Positions 26,286-35,370 of a stretch of DNA of 64,000 bases are shown piece by piece (position 1 is the first letter of the stretch; every line of letters begins with the position of its first letter). The notes under the pieces are model-generated. The model did not search any database, was not told where the DNA came from, and was given only the letters and a program-made list of their open reading frames with translations. The position numbers were made by a program, and so were the translations under genes. Source of the stretch: Agarilytica rhodophyticola. Lineage in GTDB: Bacteria; Pseudomonadota; Gammaproteobacteria; Pseudomonadales; Cellvibrionaceae. The stretch lies in assembly GCF_002157225.2 (NCBI RefSeq), contig NZ_CP020038.1:6344991-6408990 (forward strand), in the 5' to 3' direction.

Positions 26286-27257
26286 ATGTGGAACGCGCTA
26301 ATCTTTATCTTCATTATCTTTTTTCTGACCTCCTGCGATAAAGCAGGTAAGCCAACGGCATCTCTAGAAGTCGCAGCAAAGGGAATTCATGGTGCAGCCT
26401 TAAGTGATGATAGCCAATTTGCTGTTGTAGGTTCTATTCATCATGGCGGAAGCTATTGGCATATTCCACCAGAAGAAAGACTTTTTAATTGGAATCATAA
26501 ACAAAATGAAACCACTACGATTATTGTAGCGGACATTTCTCATAGAGGTAATTGGGCGCTAACAGCCAACCCGTTTAATCTTGTTCTGTGGAATACCAAG
26601 TCGGGCGAAGGTGAGCGTTTTTGGTCTGCGCCTGGAGAGATATTAGATGCGGAACTAGGCCCAAATGCAGTATTCGCATTGCTTGGCTTAAGCGACCATA
26701 GCGCTGTTATATTTGATATTCGTAGAGGTGGAATACAGCATACCTTTGTACATACCAACCGTGTGCGCACAGTAGATTTAAGCCGTGACGGTAGGCTGGC
26801 TTTAACCGGATCAGAAGATTTCACAGCTAATCTATGGGATGTTAAATCTGGTAAAAAACTGACGACGATCAAACACCGAGACGATGTACAGCTTGTAAAA
26901 TTATCCCCAGATGGCTCTCTGGCTCTATCAGTGAGTAAATATGATCAGGCATTAATATGGGAAACGGCCACAACGGAAGTAGTGGGTGATATTGCGCTCA
27001 ATGCCGAGAAATTAAAACGAGGCCTGACGTTTATTAGTGCCCGTTTTAACGAAGATAATACCCGGCTCCTGACAGGACGGTCTGATCGCACAGTAGAGCT
27101 CTGGGACATCACCAGTATGTCTAAGTTAGCTCGCTGGAAATTACCGAAAAGAAGCGCATGGAAACCCACAAGCGCAGCAGTTATAGATGTGGGTTTTGGG
27201 CAAGAGAATACTTACTTCGCTATAGCCTCTAATGGTTTTATTCATAAACTTAAGTGA
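26286..27257 (+). CDS. WD40-repeat lipoprotein
   Basis: 323 residues. Lipoprotein signal with LTSC at residues 14-17, then a WD40 beta-propeller: repeats include VRTVDLSRDGRLALTGSED, ANLWDVKSGKKL, VQLVKLSPDGSLALSVSK and ARFNEDNTRLLTGRSD with VELWDITS. About six or seven blades. Such exported propellers usually bind proteins; no enzymatic motif is visible. It lies between rsd and the FKBP gene, where Pseudomonas has no such gene that I recall. Probably membrane-anchored on the periplasmic side. Confidence 0.87.
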   Translation: MWNALIFIFIIFFLTSCDKAGKPTASLEVAAKGIHGAALSDDSQFAVVGSIHHGGSYWHIPPEERLFNWNHKQNETTTIIVADISHRGNWALTANPFNLVLWNTKSGEGERFWSAPGEILDAELGPNAVFALLGLSDHSAVIFDIRRGGIQHTFVHTNRVRTVDLSRDGRLALTGSEDFTANLWDVKSGKKLTTIKHRDDVQLVKLSPDGSLALSVSKYDQALIWETATTEVVGDIALNAEKLKRGLTFISARFNEDNTRLLTGRSDRTVELWDITSMSKLARWKLPKRSAWKPTSAAVIDVGFGQENTYFAIASNGFIHKLK

Positions 27258-27277
27258 GTAAAGGTGGATACACAATG

Positions 27278-27985
27278 CTATTCACTACTCTTTTCAATTC
27301 TTAACAGTTCTATCTCGAATATTAGGGTTGCATTAGGGCCAACCTTCCCGCTGCCAGATTCCCCATAAGCTAAGGCTGGAGGGATAAATAATTTCCATTT
27401 AGCGCCAGTATTCATTAGTTGCAAACCTTCAACCCATCCAGGGATAACTTGATTAACAATAAAATCAACATTCTCACCACTATCAAAAACTTCTCCGTCG
27501 ACAAAACTCCCTTGATAATTGACGTAGACACGATCCGTAACCTCAGAAGTTGCACCGCTACCAGGGGTAACAATTTCATACTGTAATCCGCTCTTAGTCG
27601 TTACAACATTTTCACGTTTTCCATTTTCCGACAAAAACAACTGCCCTTGAGCAGAATTTCGTTCTGTATCACGAGCTAGCAATTCTTGCCTACGCTCTTG
27701 AAGCTCTGTTTGAAATGTCGTCATAGCTGCGCGCATTTCTTCCTTACTCATGCGTGGCTCTACCCCATTATTGAAGTCTGCAATAGCGATACTAGTTACT
27801 TCGGCATCTAATGAATAGCCTTCTTTGTGAAGTTGCTGTGCTGTGTTAAAGCCTATGACATAACTTACTTTTTGTTCGATGGTATCCAGCGCAACGTGTG
27901 GTTCAACCTTATTTTCAGCAGCTTTTCGTTCGCATGCAGAAGTAAACAATAGGACGCAATAAGCAATCGTTAATTGTTTTTTCAT
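27278..27985 (-). CDS. FKBP-type peptidyl-prolyl cis-trans isomerase, lipoprotein
   Basis: 235 residues from ATG 27985; an in-frame ATG at 28063 adds 26 residues before the signal and is less likely. N-terminal lipoprotein signal with Cys18 (FTSACERKAAEN), FKBP N-terminal dimerisation helices at about 30-125 (KVSYVIGFNTAQQL), then an FKBP domain (YEIVTPGSGA, VYVNYQGSFVDGEVFDSG, VIPGWVEGLQLM, PALAYGESGSGKVGPNATLIFEIELL). It catalyses prolyl isomerisation and helps fold periplasmic proteins. Convergent with the WD40 gene, 20 bases away. Confidence 0.95.
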   Translation of the reverse strand: MKKQLTIAYCVLLFTSACERKAAENKVEPHVALDTIEQKVSYVIGFNTAQQLHKEGYSLDAEVTSIAIADFNNGVEPRMSKEEMRAAMTTFQTELQERRQELLARDTERNSAQGQLFLSENGKRENVVTTKSGLQYEIVTPGSGATSEVTDRVYVNYQGSFVDGEVFDSGENVDFIVNQVIPGWVEGLQLMNTGAKWKLFIPPALAYGESGSGKVGPNATLIFEIELLRIEKSSE

Positions 27986-28315
27986 AGCAAAATCCACCGT
28001 TGGAAAAGATGCAAAATTAAAGTATATCCAAGCCATGCTCCGTGATACAGTAAAAACGCGCAATGAGTCTCATTGTGACAAAAGAAGGCGCACCAATTTA
28101 GGTATACAAGATAAACACTTAATCTATGTATTTTTTTCTTATTGTTATATGGCTATAATTGGTGTGGGAAAAATTGTATGTAGAAGTTGTTTCATAACTC
28201 GCGAACGCAGAGTGCAGCCGTTATTAAATGACTTCTAGTCTTTCCCCAAAGACAAGATTATTGTTTTCAAACATTTTCATTTAGCTCATTGACCAATTCA
28301 CAACAGGGTTTCGAC

Positions 28316-29374
28316 ATGGCCGCAAAAAAGAAAGCAACTGTCTCGGTAGAGGGGATAGAGAAAGAAATTGCCCAACTAGAAGCAAAGCTTGAGACAGCTC
28401 GCAATAAGAAGCTAGCAACTGCTCAGAAGGCTTTCACAAAGGCACAGACAACAGCAGCAAAAGCCAAACAAAAGCTAGCAACTTTGAATACAAAAACAAA
28501 AGCCGCTATGGATGCGTCGAAAAAGACTAAGTCCGCCGCTGCAAAAACACGACTTGAAAAAGCCAAAGCTGCCGCTGCGACGCAAAAGGAGCTTGTCTCT
28601 GAGCTAAGCACAGCAATGCAGGCTAGCAAAGCCGATTTAGACCAAATCAAAGATCAAATCAAGCTAGCTAAAGAGATGGCTGCTCTCGCTAACAAGATCA
28701 CTCAAGAGAAAACCAAAGGTGCTGCACCTAAAAAGGCCCCAGCTAAAAAGAAAGCCGTAGCCAAGAAGAAAGCTGTTGCTAAAAAGAAAGTGGCTGCTGA
28801 GGCCGCTACACCTAAAACCACAGCTAAAAAGGCCGCCACCAAGAAAGCTGCCGTTAAGAAGGTAGCAGCAAAAAAAGCCGTAGCGAGTAAACCAAAAGCT
28901 GCTCCCAAAAAAGCAGCAGCAAAAAAAGCTGTGGCAAAGAAAGCTGAAGCCAAAACCACTAATGTAAGCTCAGATGCTGATAAGGAAAAGAAAACCACCG
29001 CTTCTGCAAACAAAACTACTAAGCCTAAGAGAGTGACAAAGCCTAAGAAGGCAAAGGAAGAAAGCAAAGAAGCAGAGAAGCAAACTACAGTAGCTGCAGC
29101 GGAAGTAGTTGAAACCGAAGCTAAAGAACCTTCAACTCCAGCAGTAGAGACTGCCGCTACTCCTATGGAAGTAGAGGAAACGCCTAAAGCTGAAGTATCA
29201 TCTTCATCAGAAACAGATTCTGAGAACACTAGTAACTCAGAAGAATCTGCTAGCTCCGAAAAGCCTTCAACTCAAGAAGAATCTTCAGCCGAAGCAAAAG
29301 AAGAGGATACTGAAGAAAAAGAGAAGCAAGAACCTGAAGCTCCAACATCAGGCAGCCTCTTCGATAGCCTATAA
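28316..29374 (+). CDS. algP: AlgP-like alanine/lysine-rich histone-H1-like protein
   Basis: 352 residues from ATG 28316 (AGGG eight bases before; a TTG nine codons earlier is less likely). N-terminal coiled coil at about 8-130 (IEKEIAQLEAKLETARNKK), then a long Lys/Ala/Pro-rich basic region of AKK/AAKK-type repeats at about 140-230, like the H1-like C-terminus of Pseudomonas AlgP, then an acidic Glu/Ser/Thr tail at about 250-352 ending SLFDSL. It probably binds DNA without sequence specificity; AlgP has been linked to alginate gene control. The acidic tail is an addition worth noting. Confidence 0.88.
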   Translation: MAAKKKATVSVEGIEKEIAQLEAKLETARNKKLATAQKAFTKAQTTAAKAKQKLATLNTKTKAAMDASKKTKSAAAKTRLEKAKAAAATQKELVSELSTAMQASKADLDQIKDQIKLAKEMAALANKITQEKTKGAAPKKAPAKKKAVAKKKAVAKKKVAAEAATPKTTAKKAATKKAAVKKVAAKKAVASKPKAAPKKAAAKKAVAKKAEAKTTNVSSDADKEKKTTASANKTTKPKRVTKPKKAKEESKEAEKQTTVAAAEVVETEAKEPSTPAVETAATPMEVEETPKAEVSSSSETDSENTSNSEESASSEKPSTQEESSAEAKEEDTEEKEKQEPEAPTSGSLFDSL

Positions 29375-29410
29375 TGACAGTCTTTTGTGCTAAATGATTA
29401 GTACACAAAA

Positions 29411-29434
29411 AACCCGCATTTAGCGGGTTTTTTT
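29411..29434 (+). terminator. Rho-independent terminator after algP
   Basis: Perfect stem AACCCGC / GCGGGTT around loop ATTTA, followed by seven T and preceded by an A run, 37 bases after the algP stop. The A run also allows termination of leftward transcripts. Confidence 0.93.
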
Positions 29435-29481
29435 ATACTTTAAAATTGGTATCTATAGAACAATCAATTAACTGCGTCTAG

Positions 29482-29502
29482 TAGGGTCTGCTGACACTAA
29501 TT
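29482..29502 (+). repeat. Dispersed repeat copy (TAGGGYCTGYT…ACACTAATT)
   Basis: Matches the copy at 56852-56872 in 18 of 21 positions: TAGGGTCTGCT, then G, then ACACTAATT. Lies 18 bases beyond the stop of the TIGR02444 gene. Confidence 0.55.
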
Positions 29503-29519
29503 TAATGGCACTATTGAGC

Positions 29520-30101
29520 TCAAACAGGAGCGTTTAAATTAGTAGCAACGGGCACTGGCATCTCTCTACGGCAGGCACCCAACATTAATGCGGAATTAGC
29601 TCGCGCATTTGGCACGCCGATAAAATCTAGGTAATAAAATAAATCAATATTTTGGGCCGTTTTGTCACCGCCTTGTGGATTATCTTGCGAAAGCAAAAAC
29701 TTCCAAGTGAGATCTTCTAAGCGCTGTAGCAAGAGCTTTTCAACCAGCAACTCCGCTTTTAGGATATGTTTTTTGATATGTTGTGCCTGAACTTTAGTAA
29801 AACTTCCTGTTTGTAATAGGGCTCGCCTTACCTCTCTTAGTTTCGCTACAGTTTGCATACTCACCGTATCGATACTAATAAGGACTTCATCCATCCAAGC
29901 AACTGGCAAATAAAGGCCTTCAGAATCTAACCAGCAGCACCACAGTATAATATTAACATTGGCATTATACTCATTTTGCAAAGCCAGGCTTTTTTTGGCA
30001 ATTTCTGGCTGGGAATACACATGCATTGAGAAGTCCCAAAGGGGATTCCCAATTCGGTTACCAAGACTTTGTGCACTAGAATTCTCCACAGTGACCCCCA
30101 C
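29520..30101 (-). CDS. TIGR02444 family protein
   Basis: 193 residues, cytoplasmic (no signal or membrane segment). Matches the TIGR02444 family of proteobacterial hypotheticals: NPLWDFSMHVYSQPEIAKK near the start, VNIILWCCWLDSEG, VAKLREVRRALLQ and KKHILKAELLVEKLLLQ. The family has no established function. Here, as in relatives, it lies near the algQ/algP block. The first ~18 residues before NPLW are variable, so a slightly later start is possible. Confidence 0.88.
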   Translation of the reverse strand: MGVTVENSSAQSLGNRIGNPLWDFSMHVYSQPEIAKKSLALQNEYNANVNIILWCCWLDSEGLYLPVAWMDEVLISIDTVSMQTVAKLREVRRALLQTGSFTKVQAQHIKKHILKAELLVEKLLLQRLEDLTWKFLLSQDNPQGGDKTAQNIDLFYYLDFIGVPNARANSALMLGACRREMPVPVATNLNAPV

Positions 30102-30285
30102 TTTTTTACCTAAAAGCTTTATTTTCCTGCACCCTCCACAATGGCAATTTATTCAATCATTGGAGTTTATTATCATCGAGAAAACTTTCAATACCATCTA
30201 TCGTGTTTTGCAACAAAAAACTCGAAAGAATCGATATCAAATATTTTATCGTGACAATCAGAAGAATATGGCGACAGATCAATAG

Positions 30286-30978
30286 TTAACCTGTTATTTT
30301 TTTAAATAGAATGTCCCAAACTCCATGACCTAAACGCTCACCACGTTTTTCAAATTTAGTATCTGGGCGATAATCCGGTTTAACGGAAAAAAGGTAGTCT
30401 GGTGACATATTCTCAAATTCAGACGATTGAGACATGATCTCCATCATATGATCAGCGTAGTTCTCCCAGTCTGTTGCCAAATGAAAACAACCCTCTGCTC
30501 GCATTTTTCGGGCAACCAAGGCAACAAAGTCAGTTTGAACAATGCGGCGTTTATGGTGTTTTTTCTTATGCCATGGATCTGGAAAAAAGAGTTGAAAACG
30601 GGAAACGGACATATCGGGGATACAATCTTCTAACACATCTTTAGCATCAGCCATATAAACACGAAGATTTGTAACTTGCTCATCACCGGCGCGATGAATC
30701 AGTCGACCAACTCCAGGGGGGTGAACCTCAATTCCAATAAAGTTTTTTTCCGGCTCTGATTTCGCCATTTCTAAAAGCGAATCGCCCATGCCAAACCCTA
30801 CTTCAACAACTAATGGAGCTTGTCGGCCGAAAGTTTCCTGTAGATTAACTTCACCGTCAAATAAGCTTAAGCCATAAGTGGGCCACCACTTATCAAAGGC
30901 ATTCTTCTGCCCTTCTGTCATACGGCCAGCACGAATGACAAAACTGCGAATATCTTTCTTTTTGTATTCAGGTTTCAC
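30286..30978 (-). CDS. trmB: tRNA (guanine46-N7)-methyltransferase
   Basis: 230 residues. S-adenosylmethionine-dependent methylation of G46 in the tRNA variable loop. Class I methyltransferase motif LVVEVGFGMGDSLLEMA, acidic NFIGIEVHPPGVGRL, and the family hallmark FPDPWHKKKHHKRR are all present, as is the terminal DTKFEKRGERLGHGVWD. Read in the same direction as the DUF423 gene, which ends three bases upstream. Confidence 0.97.
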   Translation of the reverse strand: MKPEYKKKDIRSFVIRAGRMTEGQKNAFDKWWPTYGLSLFDGEVNLQETFGRQAPLVVEVGFGMGDSLLEMAKSEPEKNFIGIEVHPPGVGRLIHRAGDEQVTNLRVYMADAKDVLEDCIPDMSVSRFQLFFPDPWHKKKHHKRRIVQTDFVALVARKMRAEGCFHLATDWENYADHMMEIMSQSSEFENMSPDYLFSVKPDYRPDTKFEKRGERLGHGVWDILFKKITG

Positions 30979-30981
30979 TTT

Positions 30982-31377
30982 TTATCTAAATTCTTTTACA
31001 GCAGCAAACCAAAGGCAAAGCCAAGCCATAATAAAGCTTAGCCCACCTAATGGTGTAATGATCCCCAGCCATCGAATACCGCTAAGCGCCATTAGATAGA
31101 GACTGCCGCTGAATAAAACAATACCAATTACAAACAAAAAAGCACTTTTTAGTAGTAATGTCGAATCAACGTAGAGTTTCAATAAAATAGCATTAGCAAG
31201 TAACGCCAGGGAGTGATAGAAATGATACTGCACAGCAGTGTGATAAGTTTGCATCATCTGGACATCCAAATGGGGTTTTAAGCCATGTGCACCAAAAGCT
31301 CCAAACACTACAGCAAGACAGGCACTGAGCGCAGCTGCTTGTAATACGCCATTTGCTTTGGCAAAGATAGGAGTCAT
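30982..31377 (-). CDS. DUF423 family membrane protein
   Basis: 131 residues with four predicted membrane helices and the DUF423 (YwdK/YgdD-like) signature: AVFGAFGAHGLKPHL, TYHTAVQYHFYHSLALL, FSGSLYLMAL and the closing ITPLGGLSFIMAWL. Function unknown; small inner-membrane protein. It forms a short transcription unit with trmB. A GC-rich stem (GGAGAGCC/GGCTCCCC, 31403-31427) lies between it and the end of rpoH but has no T run. Confidence 0.92.
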   Translation of the reverse strand: MTPIFAKANGVLQAAALSACLAVVFGAFGAHGLKPHLDVQMMQTYHTAVQYHFYHSLALLANAILLKLYVDSTLLLKSAFLFVIGIVLFSGSLYLMALSGIRWLGIITPLGGLSFIMAWLCLWFAAVKEFR

Positions 31378-31440
31378 ATGGATTTAGATGCGCAATAGAT
31401 GAGGAGAGCCAAATAAAATTAGGCTCCCCCTAAAAGAGAG

Positions 31441-32295
31441 TTATGCTTCCATGTAAACGCGAACTTTCTTCATCGCGTTCTTTTCCAACTGGCGAATTCT
31501 TTCAGCAGAAACACCATAAACAGCGGCCAGATCATGCAACGTCGCTTTATCTTCACTCAGCCAGCGCTGATGTAAAATATCACGGCTACGATCATCTAAC
31601 TTTTCTAAAGCCGACTCTAGACCACTGACATTATTAGCAGCCCAATCCGCATTCTCAAGCATCACAGACGGGTCATAACGCTTATCTTCAAGATAATTTG
31701 CTGGGGCCAAGTAAGCGACATCATCATCTTCATCAGCGCCAGCATCAAACGATGCATCCATCGCTGCAAGACGACCTTCCATTTGACGCACATGTTTAAC
31801 ATCAACATTAAGGTCTTTGGCAACAGCACTGGCTTCGTCATTAGTTAACCAAGCAAGACGCTTTTTACGACCACGCAAGTTAAAGAACAACTTGCGCTGA
31901 GCTTTAGTTGTAGCAACTTTAACGATACGCCAGTTGCGTAAAATAAATTCGTGCATTTCAGCTTTAATCCAATGCACAGCAAAGGATACTAAGCGCACGC
32001 CTTTTTCAGGATTAAAACGTTTGACAGCCTTCATTAAACCGACATTACCTTCTTGGATAAGATCGCTTTCGGCAAGGCCATAGCCAGAATATGATTTTGC
32101 AATATGAACCACAAAACGCAAATGAGCCATTACTAACTGACGAGCAGCTTCGAGGTTCTCACCGTAGTACAATTCTTCGGCAAGTTTTTGCTCTTCTTCA
32201 GCAGATAGTACCGGGAAGGTATTTACTGCCTGAACATAGGCCCCCAGGTTCTGACCTGGCACCAAAGTATTCACAGGCTGTAGACTTGTTCCCAT
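31441..32295 (-). CDS. rpoH: RNA polymerase sigma-32 (heat shock) factor
   Basis: 284 residues. Sigma70-family domains: region 1.2/2 with [19 protein letters not shown] and [22 protein letters not shown], the RpoH box region [14 protein letters not shown] (the tract contacted by FtsH/DnaK control), and region 4 helix-turn-helix ending [18 protein letters not shown]. Directs transcription of heat-shock genes. A strong ribosome site GGAGG lies seven bases before the ATG. It follows ftsYEX as in E. coli and Pseudomonas, but with a 248-base gap that likely holds its own promoter. Confidence 0.98.
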   Translation of the reverse strand: MGTSLQPVNTLVPGQNLGAYVQAVNTFPVLSAEEEQKLAEELYYGENLEAARQLVMAHLRFVVHIAKSYSGYGLAESDLIQEGNVGLMKAVKRFNPEKGVRLVSFAVHWIKAEMHEFILRNWRIVKVATTKAQRKLFFNLRGRKKRLAWLTNDEASAVAKDLNVDVKHVRQMEGRLAAMDASFDAGADEDDDVAYLAPANYLEDKRYDPSVMLENADWAANNVSGLESALEKLDDRSRDILHQRWLSEDKATLHDLAAVYGVSAERIRQLEKNAMKKVRVYMEA

Positions 32296-32350
32296 AGTTT
32301 CCTCCGTTTTTTCAGGTAGCGGATTCTAGCACTTGCAATTATACGATTAC

Positions 32351-32370
32351 TAGGGCCTGTTAGCATAAGT
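32351..32370 (+). repeat. Dispersed repeat copy upstream of rpoH
   Basis: TAGGGCCTGTT followed by AGCATAAGT; core identical to four other copies, right half diverged. Lies in the rpoH-ftsX gap, about 55 bases before the rpoH start. A TATAAT on the minus strand (32343-32338) is next to it, but without a good -35 box. Confidence 0.45.
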
Positions 32371-32543
32371 GCGACTATGTTGAACAACTTGAGTCATCAC
32401 TTGATATCTTTCAGAATCTAAAGGTTCCCAGTATTGTTATATATAGGTGCAACTTTTAGTTTTCAAGTTCGCTTTAAAAATAAAAAATGCAATATAAACT
32501 AAGATTTTTATAACCTTCAAAAGTTCCCTGCAACAGCACAGGA

Positions 32544-33548
32544 TTACCTTGGCTCAATATGAGACAAGTGACGGCCAACAGCAATCCAAGCGCCAATCCA
32601 GCCCAACAAGGTACTGGTTGCCAGCATTTGCATCGCCGATGCAAAGTCCAAACCTCTCAACCTAAAATTACCTTGGTATAACGAAGCGAGACGCTCCACT
32701 GAAGGTTCGATCATCATGTAGCCTACCGCAACAATCAGACAAGCTAACACGCCACCAAAAAAACCATACCAGCCGCCAGAGTATAGAAAAGGCCGGCGAA
32801 CAAAACCGTCAGTTCCCCCTACCAGCTTAGCAATTAGTATCTCGTCGCGTCTGTTTTCTATTGCAAGACGAATGGTATTACCAATAACCAAAAGCACACC
32901 AGCACTCAGCAGAATAGCTAGAGCAGTGACAATTTTCTTACCAAGCACCATAATTTCCTGCAACCGTCTTACCCAGTCCATATCCATCTGCACTGCATCA
33001 ACAATTGCGTCACCTTCTATACGCTCACTTAGATTCCGCAGATCATCCACCCCCATGTACCCTTGCTTAGGAGAAATGATCACTGTTGGAGGCAGAGGGT
33101 TTTGCTCTAATGCATTCAGCACGCCTTCAAAACCTGAAAACTCCTGAAAATCAGCTAAAGCATCATCCGGTGACAGGTATTCCACTTTCTCTACTTCAGT
33201 AAAAGCCTCAAGTTTACTGATGAACTGTTCAACAGCTGTGGGCTTTGCTCTGATATTTAGATAAACAGAAACTTTGGGGTTTGCATCCCAAGAGGCACCA
33301 AGCTCATTCACATTATCTAAGGTCATTAATAATGTCATGGGCAAAGCTAGAGCAATTGCTACCACCAAGGAAGTCATAAGCGTCTGCGCTGGCGTTGCTA
33401 GTAAACGCATACAGCTTCCCCAAAAAGAGGTTCGATGATGAGACCAATAACTGCGCGAGCGATCTCCCAACCCAGTTTTGCTTTGCACCGCTCCCTTTAG
33501 AGTAACTTTTTCAGGCGGAGGGTTACTTTTTTTTACGGCACCGCGCAT
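32544..33548 (-). CDS. ftsX: Cell division protein FtsX
   Basis: 334 residues with the FtsX layout: cytoplasmic N-terminus, helix at about 55-77 (LMTSLVVAIALALPMTLLM), periplasmic domain at about 80-200 (SVYLNIRAKPTAVEQFIS), then three helices near 205-228, 255-280 and 305-330. With FtsE it forms an ABC-type complex that activates septal peptidoglycan hydrolases. Its ATG shares one base with the ftsE stop (TAATG). Confidence 0.97.
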   Translation of the reverse strand: MRGAVKKSNPPPEKVTLKGAVQSKTGLGDRSRSYWSHHRTSFWGSCMRLLATPAQTLMTSLVVAIALALPMTLLMTLDNVNELGASWDANPKVSVYLNIRAKPTAVEQFISKLEAFTEVEKVEYLSPDDALADFQEFSGFEGVLNALEQNPLPPTVIISPKQGYMGVDDLRNLSERIEGDAIVDAVQMDMDWVRRLQEIMVLGKKIVTALAILLSAGVLLVIGNTIRLAIENRRDEILIAKLVGGTDGFVRRPFLYSGGWYGFFGGVLACLIVAVGYMMIEPSVERLASLYQGNFRLRGLDFASAMQMLATSTLLGWIGAWIAVGRHLSHIEPR

Positions 33549-34228
33549 TAGCTTTCAGCTCCATATAAAACACCATTGTGCACCAGCTGGCCATGATCCA
33601 GTGTCAGTACTCGGCGCTCCAATTTTCTCACCAATGCTAAATCATGACTGGCAATTAAGGTGGTCACTCCTACCGCGTTGAACTGCAAAAATAAATTCAT
33701 GATTTCTTCAGAGAGTTCAGGGTCTAAGTTGCCAGTGGGTTCATCAGCTAGTAATACCGGCGGCTTGTTCACTACAGCACGCGCAATACCTACACGCTGC
33801 TGCTCACCTCCAGATAAGCTAATCGGATTTTGCTTTTCTTTATTGAGCAAACCCACTTTATCAAGAGCAGCACGAACCCGACGCCCAACCTCACGTGACT
33901 GATAACCGGCAATCTGTAGAGGCAGGGCCACATTTTCAAATACATTGCGGTCAAAAAGTAACTGGTGATTTTGGAAAACCACTCCAACTTGACGACGATG
34001 ATAAGGAATTTGCCCCTTTGATAGTCTGTTCAAGTTGCGGCCACCAACTACAACTTCTCCTGCAGTTGGTCTTTCCATAAGCATAATGAGCTTCATCAAG
34101 GTACTTTTGCCCGCACCAGAATGGCCGGTTAGAAAAACCATTTCCCCTTCGCTGACATCAAAGTTCACAGCAAGAAGGGCTTCATGGCCGCTTTCATAGC
34201 GTTTACTGACATGGCTAAAATTAATCAT
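33548..34228 (-). CDS. ftsE: Cell division ATP-binding protein FtsE
   Basis: 226 residues from ATG 34228 (MINFSHVSKRYESGHEAL), the family's usual start; an upstream in-frame start at 34366 would overlap ftsY by about 100 bases and is rejected. ABC ATPase motifs: Walker A GHSGAGKST, Q-loop VFQNHQLL, signature LSGGEQQR, Walker B PPVLLADEPTGNLD. Cytoplasmic partner of FtsX. Lies 40 bases after ftsY. Confidence 0.97.
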   Translation of the reverse strand: MINFSHVSKRYESGHEALLAVNFDVSEGEMVFLTGHSGAGKSTLMKLIMLMERPTAGEVVVGGRNLNRLSKGQIPYHRRQVGVVFQNHQLLFDRNVFENVALPLQIAGYQSREVGRRVRAALDKVGLLNKEKQNPISLSGGEQQRVGIARAVVNKPPVLLADEPTGNLDPELSEEIMNLFLQFNAVGVTTLIASHDLALVRKLERRVLTLDHGQLVHNGVLYGAES

Positions 34229-34268
34229 TAAGGCGTATTCGTTATCGCTTATTTTGAGTGAGCTATAT

Positions 34269-35303
34269 TTAAGCGTTAAAAAGCGCCTGAGTAAATTTTT
34301 CTGCGCCAAAAGGCTGAAGATCGTCGATTCCTTCACCAACACCAATGAACCTGACGGGTATCCCATGCTTATTGCTTAGAGCAAAGATAATACCGCCCTT
34401 AGCTGTACCATCAAGTTTGGTGAGAGCAATTCCAGTAACTCCTGCCGTCTCTTTAAAATGATCGGCCTGGCTTACCGCATTCTGACCAGTGCCAGCATCA
34501 AGCACTAACAACACCTCATGGGGAGCTGCACCATCGAGCTTAGACATAACACGCTTAACCTTGGACAGCTCATCCATTAAATTACTTTTGTTATGTAAGC
34601 GACCAGCTGTATCAGCTATCACAATGTCTATACCTTTAGACTGTGCAGATTGCAATGCATCAAATATGACAGATGCGCTATCTGCACCTGTATGTTGAGC
34701 GACTACGGGTACATTATTACGCTCTCCCCATACCTGAAGTTGCTCAACAGCTGCAGCACGAAAAGTATCGCCAGCAGCCAACATAACTGAACGGCCTTCA
34801 TTTTGAAAACGTTTAGCCAATTTACCTATAGTGGTAGTCTTGCCAACACCATTGACACCGACAACCAAAATTACAAAAGGCTTACAGCTGGTATCTATTT
34901 CAAGAGGCGCTTCAACCTGCTGTAACATATCACTCATAAGTAATTTGAGTTTTTCAAACAGCGCTTCTGAGTCAGCCAGCTCTTTGCGCGCAACACTTTG
35001 TGTCAAGCTATCAATAATTTCAGTGGTCGCCTCCATACCGACATCGGCTATAAGTAACTGAGTTTCAATCTCTTCAAGAAGCTCATCGTCAATCTCTTTT
35101 TTCCCTAGTAACAAACGCCCTAGCCCACTGCTAAGTTGCTGGCTGGTTCTCGATAAGCCACGTTTAATACGTGCGAAGACCCCCAGTGAAGGCTCTTTCG
35201 ATTCAGCCTCACCCGCCTCTTCTGTTACACTTTTATCAGTTTGCGGTGCATCATCTTGCGGTTTTGCATCTTCTTGCTTATTTTTTTTACGCCTAAAAAA
35301 CAT
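34269..35303 (-). CDS. ftsY: Signal recognition particle receptor FtsY
   Basis: 344 residues: short charged A domain (about 1-40, RRKKNKQEDAKPQDD), then the NG GTPase. G1 GVNGVGKTTTIGKLA, DTAGR and TKLDGTAKGG are intact. It binds the Ffh-RNA-ribosome complex and delivers membrane proteins to the translocon. The A domain is short compared with E. coli FtsY, as in Pseudomonas-type proteins. First gene of the ftsYEX unit, diverging from rsmD. Confidence 0.98.
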   Translation of the reverse strand: MFFRRKKNKQEDAKPQDDAPQTDKSVTEEAGEAESKEPSLGVFARIKRGLSRTSQQLSSGLGRLLLGKKEIDDELLEEIETQLLIADVGMEATTEIIDSLTQSVARKELADSEALFEKLKLLMSDMLQQVEAPLEIDTSCKPFVILVVGVNGVGKTTTIGKLAKRFQNEGRSVMLAAGDTFRAAAVEQLQVWGERNNVPVVAQHTGADSASVIFDALQSAQSKGIDIVIADTAGRLHNKSNLMDELSKVKRVMSKLDGAAPHEVLLVLDAGTGQNAVSQADHFKETAGVTGIALTKLDGTAKGGIIFALSNKHGIPVRFIGVGEGIDDLQPFGAEKFTQALFNA

Positions 35304-35370
35304 AATAATGTTTGATCCTGACCTACGTTAAAACTAAACGCTTAATTCTATCAAATACGAGCTCAAAAAA

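Noticed and set aside
28702-29229. Long minus-strand frame of 175 codons opposite algP, hydrophobic Ala/Phe/Val-rich
   Set aside because: It is the mirror of the Lys/Ala repeat codons of algP, has no ribosome site and no recognisable fold.
31403-31427. GC-rich hairpin between DUF423 and rpoH as rpoH terminator
   Set aside because: The stem is reasonable but no T run follows on either strand.
34229-34366. Longer FtsE with 46 extra N-terminal residues
   Set aside because: It would lie inside ftsY; the conserved FtsE start is ATG 34228.
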